A stretch of DNA of 64,000 bases from Elymus sibiricus. Its lineage: Eukaryota > Streptophyta > Magnoliopsida > Poales > Poaceae. The position numbers and the translations under genes are program-made. This document shows, piece by piece, positions 1 to 11,045 of the stretch. Positions within the stretch are counted from its first letter, which is position 1. The number at the start of each line of letters is the position of its first letter. The stretch lies in the NCBI GenBank assembly GCA_039707655.1, contig CM077672.1, positions 357,636,531 through 357,700,530 of the forward strand, read 5' to 3'. The notes under the pieces were generated by a model, which was not told the origin of the DNA, ran no database searches, and was given only the letters and a program-made list of their open reading frames with translations.

Positions 1-330
1 CCACCGCTCTTCTTCCTGGTCCACGGCGACTACCTCGACACCGGCCACCCCGACTCGACATCGACCACGGCATCCCTCGCATGACTACCTCAACCACGGC
101 TACACCACCCTCCGCTCTCGGCTCCCTCGACAACGGCACAAAGGGCTATCACCTCGCTTGAGCAACTCGTCAGCTTCCTTTACAGTCCACGCGTCCGTGA
201 CGCGATACCATCCACGAAGCTCCCGCTACGACTACGGGGGGATGTCATCCTGTCGGCTGTTATTCTCTCCAGTCTAACCGTCCGCGACGCTCCTGTTGTC
301 TGCGACGCTACCGCTACGACTGCGGGGGGA
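1..330 (+). mobile_element. 3' internal end of an LTR retrotransposon
   Basis: This is GC-rich, proline-type sequence with no long open frame, running directly into an LTR at 331. It ends in a purine tract (GACTGCGGGGGGA, 318-330) that fits the polypurine tract primed just before a 3' LTR. Nearly the same 20-base block also occurs at 222-241, about 90 bp earlier. The left part of the element lies outside the window, so the superfamily cannot be told. Confidence 0.55.
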
Positions 331-509
331 TGTTAGAGTATATAGGCATATCTCTGTATATGGTAGACTATGATTTGTAATCATCTCCTGCCTTATCTCC
401 AGGAGAGGCTTCTTGCCCTCCAAGCCATGTACTCTATATAAACCGCCCGAGAGGCTCAATACAACATCCATCGCATTACGCCAATTCTTCCTCTCTATCC
501 CTTCTAACA
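331..509 (+). repeat. 3' LTR (179 bp) of a retrotransposon
   Basis: The segment starts TGTTAG and ends CTAACA, a perfect 6-bp inverted repeat of the TG...CA type. It directly follows a polypurine tract. A TATA-like CTATATAAA lies near 434. The bases after the end (CATCT, 510-514) would be the right target duplication, but the left copy is outside the window. A related, decayed LTR may lie at 8746-8903. Confidence 0.7.
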
Positions 510-1081
510 CATCTCAATCTCACAAAGTTTTTTTTGGATAATATGGTACTTAAGAATAGCTTTGGTAGAGCGAAGTTAGCACTTACTCACCAATGACACT
601 TCTCCATAGAGTTTTGCCGAACTAGAGTATGCTTTCTTGAGCTAGAGAAAACTTTTTGAAAGATCGTGGATGTCGCCTAGAAGGGGGGGTGAATAGGCGC
701 TTTAAAATAATTACGGTTTAGGCTTGAACAAATGCGGAATAAACCTAGCGGTTAATTTGTCAAGCACAAAACCTACAACAACTAGGCTCACCTATGTGCA
801 CAAACAACTTATGCTAAGCAAGATAAACAACTAAGTGATAGCAAGATATATAACATAAAACACTATGTCTATCACAAAGTAAAGTGCATAAGTAAAGGGC
901 TCGGGTAAGAGATAACCGAGGCACGCGGAGACGACGATGTATCCCGAAGTTCACACCCTTGCGGATGCTAATCTCCGTTTGGAGCGGTGTGGAGGCACAA
1001 TGCTCCCCAAGAAGCCACTAGGGCCACCGTAATCTCCTCACGCCCTCGCACAATGCAAGATGCCGTGATTCCACTAAGGGA

Positions 1082-1195
1082 CCCTTGAGGGCGGTCACCG
1101 AACCCATACAAATGGCAACCCTTGGGGGCGGTCACCGAACCCGTACACTTTGGCAACCCTTGGGGGCGGTCACCGGTACCCGTCAAATTGCTCGG
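1082..1195. repeat. Three tandem copies of a 38-bp unit
   Basis: The unit CCCTTGGGGGCGGTCACCG recurs at 1082, 1119 and 1157, with spacers such as AACCCGTACA. The copies differ at a few bases, and the third diverges after its middle. It lies inside the larger unclassified repeat. Confidence 0.75.
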
Positions 1196-1764
1196 GGCAA
1201 TCTCCACAACCTAATTGGAGACCTCGATGCTTGCCCGGAGCTTTACACCACAATGATTGGGCTCCGACAGCACCAACCGTCTAGGGCGCCAAAGCACCCA
1301 AGAGGAACAAGCTCTAGGGTGCCCAAACACCCAAGAGTAACAAGCTTCTCAACTTTCACTTCCACGTATCACCGTGGAGAACTCAAACCGATGCATCAAA
1401 TGCAATGGCAAGGGCACACGGAGTGCCCAAGTCCTTCTCTCCCAAATCCCACCAAAGCAACTAATGCTAGGGAGGAAAATGAGAGGAAGAACGAAGAAGA
1501 GAACACGAAGAACTCCAAGATCTAGATCCAAGAGGTTCCCCTCACATAGAGGAGAAAGTGATTGGTGAAAACGTAGATCTAGATCTCCTCTCTCTTTTCC
1601 CTCAAGAACTAGCAAGAATCATTGGAGGGATTGAGAGATAACAAGCTCGAAGAAGGTCAACAATGGGGGAAGAACACGAGCTAGAAGGATAGGGTTCAAG
1701 GGGGAAGAAGTCCCCCTTTTATAGGAGGGGAAAAATCCAACCGTTACCTTGCTCTCAGCCCGCA

Positions 1765-2250
1765 CAGAGCGGTACTACCGCTCCATAGAGCGGTACTACC
1801 GCTCGGGCGGTAGTAACCCAAAAGCAGTGCATTGACACGAAGCCACGAGGCGGTAGTGCAGCCGGAGCGGTACTACCGCTCGCCCCAGCAGTACTACCAC
1901 TGGGGTTGCAGCTCGGGGTTACTCAGAAGCAGAGCAGGAACAGGGGAGAAGCAGTAGAACTACTACAGCGGTACTACCGCCCACCTGAGCGGTACTACCG
2001 CTTATAGGCAGTAGTACTGCTCTCCATTGCCGCTTCACTTCCGCTGAGAGTGCATCGAGACCTGGAGGGAGCGGTAGTGCAGCGGTAGTAGATGGCGGTA
2101 CTACCGCTTCGCACTACCGTTGCACTTCCGTGCAAACCCGACACGAAAGCCGAGTTCCCAGAAGCAGCGGTAGTAGCCGCGGAACTGGACATCGGTACTA
2201 CCGCTAATAAGCGGTACTACCGCTTACCAGAGCGGTACTACCGCTTGTGG
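1765..2250. repeat. Cluster of AGCGGTACTACCGCT palindromes
   Basis: A near-perfect palindrome AGCGGTACTACCGCT, with variants such as GCGGTAGTAGCCGC, occurs many times within about 480 bp. The spacing is irregular, so this is a dispersed motif cluster and not a strict tandem array. Such clusters can form many alternative hairpins in single-stranded DNA or RNA. No coding potential is seen. Confidence 0.7.
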
Positions 2251-3347
2251 TTATAATAAGAAGTGGCAGTAGAGATATGCCTATGATATAGAGATGTGAA
2301 ACCTCTATCAATGATGATCCGGCATAAACCCCAACATCGAGAACATACTAGGAGAAGCAAACGAAATCCGTTCTCGATGAACTTGAGCTTGTCATGAAGG
2401 TGACCAAAAGCTCAAAGACTCCCAAAGCAAAAAGGCCAACAAGAACCAAGAAAGATGATGCAAGAATGCAATGGTTTGAGCTTTCTACGAAAGATACGAT
2501 CAAGCTACTCATACGAGAGCCCCCCTTGAAAGTACGGCAATCGATCCTATAACCCGGTCTCCAAACTACCACCATCAGACCGGTAAAATAGAAAACCTAT
2601 CAAGGGCAAACCTTTGCCTTGCACATAGTCCACTTGAGTTAGATGATGACGATCTTGACTTCCTCAAGTTGGACCACCTTTCTTGATTGTGCACGCTCGA
2701 AAAAGACTAGTTGATTGCTCCCCCATACTCCACTATGGGTGAGCCACTCTTCGGCACATCTTCACAAGTCCATTGTCACCACAATGGACGGCATGCTTCA
2801 AGCATGTGATCTCTTCGTGATGCTCCACTTGAACTTGCACACCGCAATCATGATGACGATCACTACTTGATGTCATCCTCCATGGGTTGAATGAGATCTT
2901 CCTCTTGACGCAAGCCCATGGAAACATACCTAACCCCACATAGAACTCTCACGTAGACAATGGGTTAGTACACAAAGCATAATGGACAATGCTTATCATA
3001 CCATGGGATCACTTGATCCCTCTCGGTACATCTTCTATGCTTTGTGTGTTGATCAACTTGAATCTCTCTCTCCTCATAAAGGTGATGTATTGATGGTAAA
3101 CATGAATGTTCACGCAATCTTCTTCTTCAAGACATGCTTGCAATAGGCTCAATTCTTACATGACCAATATTTGGATAAATCCTTGAATACCAACTTGGTC
3201 ATCACATAATCTCCTTGAAACCAACACATGTACTTCAAGAAATGCCTATGGACAAACCCTTCAAATATAACTCAAGGCAACCATTAGTCCATAGAGATTG
3301 TCATCAATTACCAAAACCAAACATGGGGCAGCACATGTTCTTTCACA

Positions 3348-4660
3348 TTTACTTTCATTGGTAGACCGGGTTATACATATTGGTTATTGTCATGTTACGA
3401 GCCACGTCTATCCTGCTAAAAGAATTTGATGTGGTAGCAAGCATGAGTTTTTGAATGATTTTGTAGAAGTTTGCAAAAAGATAAAGCAGGTGCAACACCT
3501 TGTTTATCGCAACATGGTAAAATATTGCAAACATTTTGGACAATTCTTAAATTCTTCTATATGAGCAACTCCCGAGTGTTAGTTAAACATAGACGAAAAT
3601 CGTAATGTTATTCCGTAGCAACCCACAATTTTACATAAGCAGGTTCATAATCGGCATTCCTTTTTGTTTTGTTTTTCAGTTAAAATGAAAGCAAAGTGAC
3701 ATATTTAGATGTAATTTTTCCTCTACAGCGCCAACATCCATAATTTTTTATTATTCCATCCATGTTTTCTAAGTGTTACCAACATGGTTCTAACTATGCA
3801 TGTGCTTATCATGCCAGTGTACTTTCCCATACCTATGATTTGTGCATGTCTCGAAGGGGAGTTTGAACATATACTATTCATGCCTATCACTACAGGGAGC
3901 TTCGATCAAGAAGGTGGCGAGGTGATTTAATCGGTGGAGGAAGTGGTTTAATGTTAAGAAAAGACAATAATACTGCTAATGTTCCCTAAAGGTATATATT
4001 ATACATGATTAGTGTTAAACCACTAGTGTGTTTGCCCCCGTTGCAACGCACGGGCAATTACCTAATATATATACCACTTAAAAAAGCATAAGGTTCCTTC
4101 TCCTGTCGGCTGACCGTGTTCTGCCATGCGCTTTGTCCGACCTCCCTCTCGCACGTCCCTCTCCACCGATTTTTTTTGTCCCATCGGTTCTCCCTGGTTT
4201 TCCTCTTGCGGGTCTTTTCCAACGCTCTGAGAGGCCAAGAACACCCCATCCTGTCTGGTTCTTCGGTGATCTCTCCATCTCTTTCCCGTCTCCTCTCCCT
4301 CTCGCGTCTCATCACTTCCACCGCCGATTGGTGCCGCCATGGCGCCACACCGCCGCTGGACTCTCCCGGAATCTCTTCCTTCCAACATCCACCACCGCCC
4401 TGCTGTTTCGCCACCAAGCGCGGGCTCGTGGCTCACCTTAGCCGCGTCTATCTCCTATGATGTTGCTGGCGCCTCCACCACATGCATACTTTTTCAAATT
4501 TATGAATATTTTTTAAATTCATAAATATTCTAAGTTTACGGAAAAAAATTAAAGTATATTATTTTTTTAATTGCAAACCTTTTTCCAAATTCACAACACT
4601 GTTTGAAATCCAATAATATTTTTGAAATTGGCAAACATTTTTAAAAAAATTCATGAAACT
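3348..4660. other. Intergenic or repeat DNA, no gene seen
   Basis: 3348-4050 is AT-rich with no supported gene. 4060-4460 is GC-rich and open in several frames on both strands, but none shows a domain. The motif around 4030-4060 (GCCCCCGTTGCAACGCACGG) resembles a common grass transposon edge, which I cannot assign. Confidence 0.4.
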
Positions 4661-6135
4661 AAGCTTCCTTTATTTGGAGCCTCCCAGTGTGTCGGGTTTG
4701 TGGGGTCGCTATGCTCCCCGTTTGTAAAGTTATGTGTCGCTGGTTAAGAATAGCACACACCTATATAGCGGTAATGTGCCCACCAATTTGTCCGGTTTTG
4801 TTTTTATTTCTTTTCTGTTTGCTCTATCTATTTTAATAGTTTTTCTTTTGGTCTTTTCCTATTCTTCTTCGTTCTTTTCCTTTTTGTCTATTTTTCTTAT
4901 TTCTTTTTTTCTTCTCATTTTTTTCACTTTTTAATTCATGAACATACCAAAAAAACTGAACATTTTTCTAAACTATGAATATTTTTAAAATTTCATGACC
5001 AATTTTTAAATTCATGAAGATTCTATATTTAATGAACACTTTTAAACTATGTGAATTTTTAAAATTTGCAAAACTTTTTTAAAATGCACCACTCTTTAAT
5101 CATTTGGGATCAACTAATATTTTTTAAAATTCACAAATAAAATTTTAAAATTCATAATACTAAGCTTCCTTAATTTGGACCCTCTCAGAGTGTAGGGGGT
5201 TGTGGGGGTCGCTATAGACACCGTTTGTATAGGTTTGTAGCTGGTTGAGAGAATAGCGCACACCTATATAGCGGTAATGCGTCGAGCAGTTAGTCCAGTT
5301 TTGACTTTCTTCCTCTTTGTTTTGTCTAACGGTTTTAATAACTTTTCTTTTGCTTTTATTCCTATTTTTCTTCTTTCTTTCATGTTTATTATTTTTGGTT
5401 TTCTTCTCTTTCTTTATTTTCATTTTTCACATTTAATACAAGAACATTTCAAATTTTGTGAACATTCAAAAAATCGTCAATGTTTTCCAAAATCCATGAA
5501 TATTTTTCAAATTTAGGAACATTTCAAAAATTTGTGAATATTTTAAAGTTCATGAACATTTTTAAATTTGCAAATATTTTTTCAATTCGCAAACACTGTT
5601 TAAAATCCACAAATTTTTAAAAATTTACATTTAAAAAAAATCATGATACTTAGCTCCCATGATTTGGAACCTCCTAGTGTGTCGGGTTGTGGGGGTTGCT
5701 ATGGACCCGTTTGTAAAGGTGTGTGTCGCTGGTTGAGAGTAGTGCAAATCTATATAGCAGCAATGCGCCAGCCAGTCTGTCCACTTTCGACTTTTTTTTT
5801 GAGTTTTTCCCAACGGTTTTCATACTTTTTCTTTTTCTTTTCTATTTTTCTTCATTCTTTTCATGTATGTTTTTTGTTTTTTCTCTTTTCTCTTTTTCTT
5901 TTTTCACATGTTAATTCATGACAATTTTAAAAATAGTGAACATCCAAAAAATAGTGACATTTTTCAAATTTCATGTTTTCTTTTGCAATTTCATGAATAT
6001 TTTTTAAACTCGTGGATATTTTGAAGCTCATGAACATTTTTAAAGTTTGTGAACTTTTCAAAATTTGCGAAACTTTTTTTGAAATTCGCCAACACTGTTG
6101 AAATCAACAGACATTTTTAACATTCACAAACATTT
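4661..6135. repeat. Tandem array, three copies of a ~490-bp unit
   Basis: Each unit opens with a core beginning near AAGCTTCCTT (4661, 5162) or its variant AGCTCCCATG (5652). A GTCGGG/TGTGGGGGTCGCTATG block, CTATATAGC(G/A)G and a T-rich tract follow. The unit then passes into AT-rich stretches built of ATGAACATTTTTAAA-type words. The periods are about 501 and 490 bp. Copies have drifted strongly, so the array is old. Only spurious short open frames occur. Confidence 0.75.
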
Positions 6136-7744
6136 TTTAAAATTCAGGATTTTTTTTTCATTTGGAACATTTTAAAAAACTATTCTTTTGAAAAAAAAAT
6201 CTTGAACATCTTATGATTTTGTGAAGTTTTTCAAATGAAAAAAGATAGTCAATTTTTTTTCAAGCTAGCAGTGGAGCGAGCATGAAAAAAGGTAAGCGAG
6301 CGAGCAAAGCAGAGAGCCGACTTGGGCGAGTGAGAGCTTCATGGACCGACCTATGTGAGTGTTATAGCAGCAATTCCACGTTTTCAGCGTGGAAATGAGC
6401 TCCCAAAGGGCTCATACAACCACCACCGACTGACACTGAGGCTGAAACGTGTAAGGACACCACAACCACGCATGAAACAACTCCACTCTTCTATCAGAAT
6501 AAATACCATCTCCAAAAGAAGCTCAGCATGATGTACGAATGAGAAAAACACCGCCATAAAATAATTAAAACCCGAGCTAACAAAAGTAAAATCAAAACGA
6601 GACAACCAACTACAATAACCTGCTAGAGAAAAAAAAAAGTTAATCTCAGAAACCAAGAACGACGCGACACATCTAGTACAATTGAAAGTGAAATCATTAG
6701 AGCATCTTGAACAGTAGATCAAAAAATTGGCTACCTAAATCCTTTTTTTTACAAGAGAGAAGATTTAGGTAGCCAATTTTTTCTGCTTTTACAACATACC
6801 TAAAACCGATGCATATATTTTAGCTTCTACTTCTACCACATGTATTTGTGTGCTTGCAATGCTATAAATAATATCAAACTCATGTCAAACAAATCTGAAA
6901 CAAATGAAACACAAATAGTACTTAATTAGTACATGGTTCATCAATCCACAATTCAAAATTCAATACAACTGTTCATCAAACATAACATGAAAGATACAAG
7001 TAGAACTAGTGGTCTTGCTTCCCATTCCATGCCCACGACTCCTCGATGAGATCTTGTTGAAGACTTTCATGAGTATCCACATCACGAATTTCTTGGTGAA
7101 ATTGAAAAAAATTGTGGAGTGCATGCAGTCTTCTCTCTCACACGGATGCATCACTCTTCCCATTAAATCATAGTAGGAGCAATCCAATTTTTATCCACGC
7201 TCATACTCGATGATCATATCATTTTTTAATGTGTGAACAATTTTCTAAAACTACAAAAATATATTTTAAAGATGTGGACACTTCTAAAATTATATGAACA
7301 CCTTTTAAACCTGCATTGATTTTATTTTTTTTGAGAAATGTGAAAACCTTTTGAACTTACAAGACAAGAAATTCCGTCTCTTTTTGCGGGTAATAATTCT
7401 GTGTCGTTTCATATAAGAAAACCAATTGTCACATGACAAGAAACAGGAAAAACAGTTGTCCAACAAGAAAAAACAGAAGGAACTACACACACAACCTGAA
7501 ACAGAGAGGAATATCTAGAGGCTACAGGAGACGTTGATTACAAAAGGTACAGGACTATGCACATTTTTTTGACAGTTACAGGACTATGCAGTATGCACAT
7601 GACAGATTAGCTTTGCCTCAAAAAAAGAAAAGAAAAAAACATGACAGACTAGCTTGTCCGTATAGCTAGCACGTAGTACTAGTAGTAGCACATGACTTGG
7701 AAGTTGGAACGAGAAATCAGATTCTTATAACTAAGTCATTACAT
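6136..7744. other. AT-rich repeat DNA left of the EF-hand gene
   Basis: No gene is supported here. It holds a foldback at 6721-6782 whose left side begins TTAGAGCATCTTGAACAG, close to the Harbinger-type end GAGCATCTCCAACAG. It also has a 6960-7187 stretch open on the minus strand with no recognised domain. The last ~240 bp are the 3' flank of the EF-hand gene. Confidence 0.4.
6721..6782. repeat. Perfect 21-bp inverted repeat (hairpin)
   Basis: Arm 6721-6741 (AAAAAATTGGCTACCTAAAT plus C) is the exact reverse complement of arm 6762-6782, separated by a 20-base loop. The preceding bases resemble a Harbinger/Tourist-type terminus, so this is more likely a MITE remnant than a structured RNA gene. 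Confidence 0.7.
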
Positions 7745-8227
7745 TTACATACCGGCAGCCATCATGGCCTTGAATTCATGGAAGTCGACGCGGCCATCGC
7801 TGTCCCGGTCATGCGCCGCGATCATGTCGCGCACCCGCGCCATGCACGCCGCCTCCGGCATCCCCATCCGCGCCAGCACGGCCTGCAGCTCCGCCGCGGA
7901 GATGTACCCGTCGCCGTTCTCGTCGAACACGGCGAACGCCTCCCTCATCTCCGCCTCCTCGTCCTCCTCGCCTCCGCCGGCGAGCTCGGCGTGGAGCGCC
8001 TCGAAGTCCGCGAACCGCAGGCCGGGCATGCCAGGCGCGACGTAGGCGGCGACGAGCCCGTCCGCCTGCGCGCCCAGGGCGAGGCCCAGGCGCCCCAGCG
8101 CGCCCGAGAGCTCGGCGGCGGTGATGACCCCGTCGCCGTCGTGGTCGAAGAGGTCGAACACGCGCCGCACCCGCAGCCTCCGGTGGCGCTGCTGCTGCTG
8201 GTTCGGTTGTGGCGGCGCCGTGGACAT
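7745..8227 (-). CDS. Calmodulin-like EF-hand protein (CML type)
   Basis: A 160-residue single-exon calcium sensor, presumably cytosolic, that would bind target proteins when Ca2+ rises. Four EF-hand positions are visible. Hand 1 (residues 28-39, [12 protein letters not shown]), hand 3 (102-113, [12 protein letters not shown]) and hand 4 (140-151, [12 protein letters not shown]) have all calcium ligands. Hand 2 (about 61-72) has lost them. The short N-terminus is rich in Gln and Pro, with no signal peptide and no obvious myristoylation glycine. The length fits plant CMLs of 140-190 residues. The gene is very GC-rich, as is common for intronless grass genes, and stands alone with a TATA box about 90 bp upstream. 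Family assignment is firm; the exact CML number is not known. Confidence 0.93.
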   Translation of the reverse strand: MSTAPPQPNQQQQRHRRLRVRRVFDLFDHDGDGVITAAELSGALGRLGLALGAQADGLVAAYVAPGMPGLRFADFEALHAELAGGGEEDEEAEMREAFAVFDENGDGYISAAELQAVLARMGMPEAACMARVRDMIAAHDRDSDGRVDFHEFKAMMAAGM

Positions 8228-8313
8228 TGTGTGCTACACGTAAGAAGAAGTTGTAAAGTTTGGGGTTGCAAGTGTTTGTTTGCTTGTTAGAGCGAATGAA
8301 GTTGCTAGGGGGT

Positions 8314-8324
8314 GTATATATAAG
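8314..8324 (-). promoter_or_regulatory. TATA box of the EF-hand gene
   Basis: Read on the minus strand the sequence is CTTATATATAC, about 90 bp upstream of the ATG at 8227. This is a normal distance for a plant TATA box with a short 5' leader. Confidence 0.7.
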
Positions 8325-8745
8325 CCGAATGGGCAATGATCGAGCTGTTTAGTTTATACTTGTCGTGTCGTGTCGTTGCCAATTGCCATTGTCAAATGAA
8401 AAGGATATACACTGAAGAAAACGACTTGACGAAATAGGATGGGCTCCTACTCTATGTCAACCTTGAAGTCTTGAAAGACCGTCGTTTCTTATTCCAGAAC
8501 CAAACAGTGAGCTGGTCCATTGGATTGTTTATATGCACCACGCGTTGTTACGTACTACTTGCTTGTTGTATACGCCAGCTCCAACGCGGCATGATGCAAG
8601 TTTGAGCTATCAACGCGGCATGCACACGGTCTTGCCGCTGAAAACGGATGAAAAGGAAGAAAAAAAAAACAAGAATAAAACAGTACTGATGAAACTTGGC
8701 TGCAAATGGGCTCCATATCTTAAACCGTTATACAAGAAGAGATAA

Positions 8746-8903
8746 TGTTGAGTACCGTGATTGTTTAGAAAATATAGGATAGATTAGGATTTATTCTAGC
8801 TTGTCTTGTACTTCAAGAAGGTCGTGTATTCTCTATATATATACGCACACGAGGCTCAAACAATACATCATCAATTCCACCAATTCCTCTCTATTCCTCT
8901 TAC
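8746..8903 (+). repeat. Decayed solo LTR related to the one at 331-509
   Basis: It begins TGTTGAGTAC and contains a TATA stretch (near 8835), then GAGGCTCAAACAATACATCATC and CCAATTCCTCTCTATTCCTCTTAC. The same order of words closes the LTR at 331-509 (GAGGCTCAATACAACATCCATC and so on). The right end has lost a clear CA terminus, and no internal sequence is attached. Confidence 0.5.
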
Positions 8904-9272
8904 TTGTCTATTATAGAAGATGGCTGTTTTTCAAATCAACAATAGTCAATAGTTAGTTTCTTCCTCCACGACAACCAACCAACAGTAGGTGTGGTCACTT
9001 TCCTTGCAAATCAACATCTAAGAGCATCTCCAATAGCTGCCCTATTATAGGGCTTAACAGCTTTATACGACTCAAGCCGTTTCCGCGACCGCTGGATCCA
9101 CTTCCTCTCGTCGCCACCACACTGCCGCCTTCATGAAATAGGCCACCGATTCCGTGTCTGCTGCACGCACACCGCCGCCGCCGGATTCACCTCCCCCCTT
9201 CACCGTCACCGCACCCAGCTGCGTCACCCCACCCCGTCGTCGTCGGCGCACCCGGAGCTGCCCGCCGCCGCC

Positions 9273-9483
9273 ATGCCCCCGAAGCACATGCCAAGGAGCA
9301 AGGCCGACTTCAAAGGGGTGAGGCATGCGGAGCTCCGGCTGCTATGGCGCCGAGTTCCAGTTCGACGGCCGACAGTACTGGATCGACACATTCCCGACGG
9401 TGGAGATAGCCACGCGCGCCCATGACATCGTCGCTTGGCGGTTCAGCCGACCATATGGAAAGAAGAAGAAGAAGCGAGAGTGA
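9273..9483 (+). pseudogene. Frameshifted AP2/ERF-domain fragment
   Basis: From an ATG at 9273 the frame reads M-P-P-K-H-M-P-R-S-K and then F-K-G-V-R, the usual start of an AP2/ERF DNA-binding domain. After codon 20 an extra base near 9333 shifts the frame. The domain resumes with S-G-C-Y-G-A-E-F, W-I-D-T-F-P-T and A-T-R-A-H-D-I-V-A-W-R-F, which match the conserved YGAEI, WLGTF and AARAYDxAAWRL blocks. The resumed frame ends in TGA at 9481. AP2 proteins bind DNA as transcription factors; this copy cannot make a full domain. It lies inside a Harbinger-type element, suggesting capture or insertion by a transposon. Confidence 0.7.
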
Positions 9484-9986
9484 TGCAGAGGCGGCGAGGT
9501 TCGCGAGGGAGAATCCGCAGTATGTCTAGTGTAAGGCGTAATACTTCTGGAAGTGAAACCATGACAAGAAGAAGAAGGAGATGAAGAAGGAAGACGAGGC
9601 TGGCCCCTCGACGGTGACCAACCTCGACTCCTCGAGTCGGAGGAGGAGTTGAACTCCTCTGAGGAGTAGACCATGACGCTTAATTTGGAACTCCATCGAC
9701 ATCGACTATGTGTCGGACGAGTAGTGATTTTTATGTTTTAGGGTGACAAGTATGTTTTAGGGTGATCAAGTAGTAGGATGATCTTTATGTTTAGGGTTTA
9801 AATCGTTGCAATGTTTCGATGTTTTTAATGTTTGAAATGAACTATGCAATGTGTTTTTTCTTTCTGTTTGCATGTTTGGAAGTGCCTTATTTTAGTGCAG
9901 CTGTTGGAGTATGGCATTTTTTTTTGCGGGGTAAAGGAAGATTTCATTACTCAAGGAGGCTTATCAGCCTTAGAAAGGTTTACAAC

Positions 9987-10123
9987 CAGTGGCGGAGCCA
10001 CCTCTTCCATTAGTTTATACTAGGAGATTGATAATTAATCACTAGTCTTTGTGGGCAAATGCTCATGAAGCACATCCCTTTGTATTTTGCCCAGGCTCCA
10101 TGGACGGGCTAGCTCCGCCACTG
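9987..10123. mobile_element. hAT-type MITE, 137 bp
   Basis: The ends are inverted (CAGTGGCGGAGC at 9987 and GCTCCGCCACTG at 10112-10123). They are flanked by an exact 8-bp duplication TTTACAAC (9979-9986 and 10124-10131). An 8-bp duplication is the mark of hAT-family insertion. No coding sequence is present. Confidence 0.85.
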
Positions 10124-10278
10124 TTTACAACAAAATCTAGCCTCGAGCACAGCCACACTGCAGTGCGGGGTGTAGCACGTCCATACGCGGCGAGCGCGTG
10201 ACTAACCTTATTCCGCGAACGACTAATAAGAGTAAACGAAATCTCCCTGTAATAGGGTAACTATTGGAGATGCTCTAA

Positions 10279-11045
10279 CCTCCTGGCGCCCCTACTTGCT
10301 AACAGGTGAGTTTAAAAAAAACCAACCAATAGGCATGCTTGCACTAAGGGTTTCTAGTTTAGGTTGGGCTTTCATACTGACGGTGTCATTCTTTTTGACT
10401 GTTTTGGCCCAAATACGGACTGAAGCACCATCAGCCAGGAAAGGAACTTTTGATTCGACTATTGACGGAATTACGATTGAAGCAAACCCCAAGAGAAAAG
10501 AAAATCGGCAACATCAATTTTTTTGATGCTTATAATTACCCCAAAAATACTTCATAACATTTTGAAAAAACTACCCCATATGAAACATAGACAAGCTAGA
10601 ATAGAACCCAGCTCCAGTGAGGGAGAGACGATGACGGCGGCACGCCTTCGACTCACTCCAGTGCTTGTATTCGTCGCTAGGTTTTTCATGGACCTTGTTG
10701 TAATTTTCATTACCTCTGGTGTTCTTTCTACTGACATGATTGGAGATGAATAGATTGGAAGTTTCTCACGCAAAAAAGAAAATAAAAAATATATATACAT
10801 TTTTTTTAGATTTTTTTGAGCAAAATATTTTTTTTTTAGATGAAAGAAACATAGACATGCTAGAGCTCAATTGCTCGATAAATCTGGAATTTAAACTCGA
10901 CGTTGGCCTATGCAGAAAAAGAAAAAAGGAAATATTGGCGTGGGTCCATCGAAAAAACAGCCCAGGCCCATGGCGACGGCCCAGGTTATAGAGATGCCGT
11001 AGGCCGAAAAGCTAAACAAAACCCATTGCCTAAAAAAAAAACCCA
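10279..11045. other. Intergenic DNA, no gene seen
   Basis: Mixed-composition DNA with short open frames on both strands but no domain or codon signal that I can support. A short duplicated word (AACCCATTGCCTAAAAAA) stands at its right end near 11022-11056. Confidence 0.4.

Larger units (their letters stand above)
530..3347. repeat. Unclassified high-copy Triticeae-type repeat
   Basis: This 2.8-kb stretch has no meaningful open frame. It is built of internal repeats: a 38-bp triplet at 1082-1195 and a cluster of palindromes at 1765-2250. Its right edge, read on the minus strand, starts TGAAAGAACATG, which could be an LTR start. I recognise its style (GGATGTCGCCTAGA near 668) as frequent grass repeat DNA but cannot name a family. 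No target duplication was found, so the borders are approximate. Confidence 0.4.
8228..9018. other. Intergenic DNA upstream of the EF-hand gene
   Basis: Holds the EF-hand promoter (to about 8500) and a decayed LTR at 8746-8903. No other gene is supported. Confidence 0.45.
9022..10275. mobile_element. PIF/Harbinger-type non-autonomous element carrying an AP2 copy
   Basis: The termini are inverted: GAGCATCTCCAATAG at 9022-9036 and its complement at 10261-10275. Similarity extends inward to about 30 bp with three mismatches (CCCTATTATAGGG against CCCTATTACAGGG). A TAA target duplication flanks it (9019-9021 and 10276-10278), the 3-bp type used by PIF/Harbinger elements. No transposase is present. 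Inside are a broken AP2-domain copy (9273-9483) and a T-rich stretch at 9912 resembling a LINE 3' end. The LINE-like stretch in turn carries a hAT-type MITE (9987-10123). Confidence 0.75.

Noticed and set aside
3355..3543. 62-residue minus-strand frame
   Set aside because: Short, without a recognisable domain, in AT-rich repeat DNA.
4058..4460. Overlapping open frames on both strands in a GC-rich stretch
   Set aside because: All frames are open because of composition; none shows a domain, a convincing start or a partner exon.
6721..6782. Hairpin as a microRNA precursor
   Set aside because: The arms are AT-rich and perfectly paired, and the flank resembles a MITE end; nothing marks it as a miRNA gene.
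7697..8336. Long plus- and minus-strand frames overlapping the EF-hand gene
   Set aside because: They are low-complexity Ala/Arg/Pro shadows of the GC-rich EF-hand coding sequence, which alone has domain motifs.
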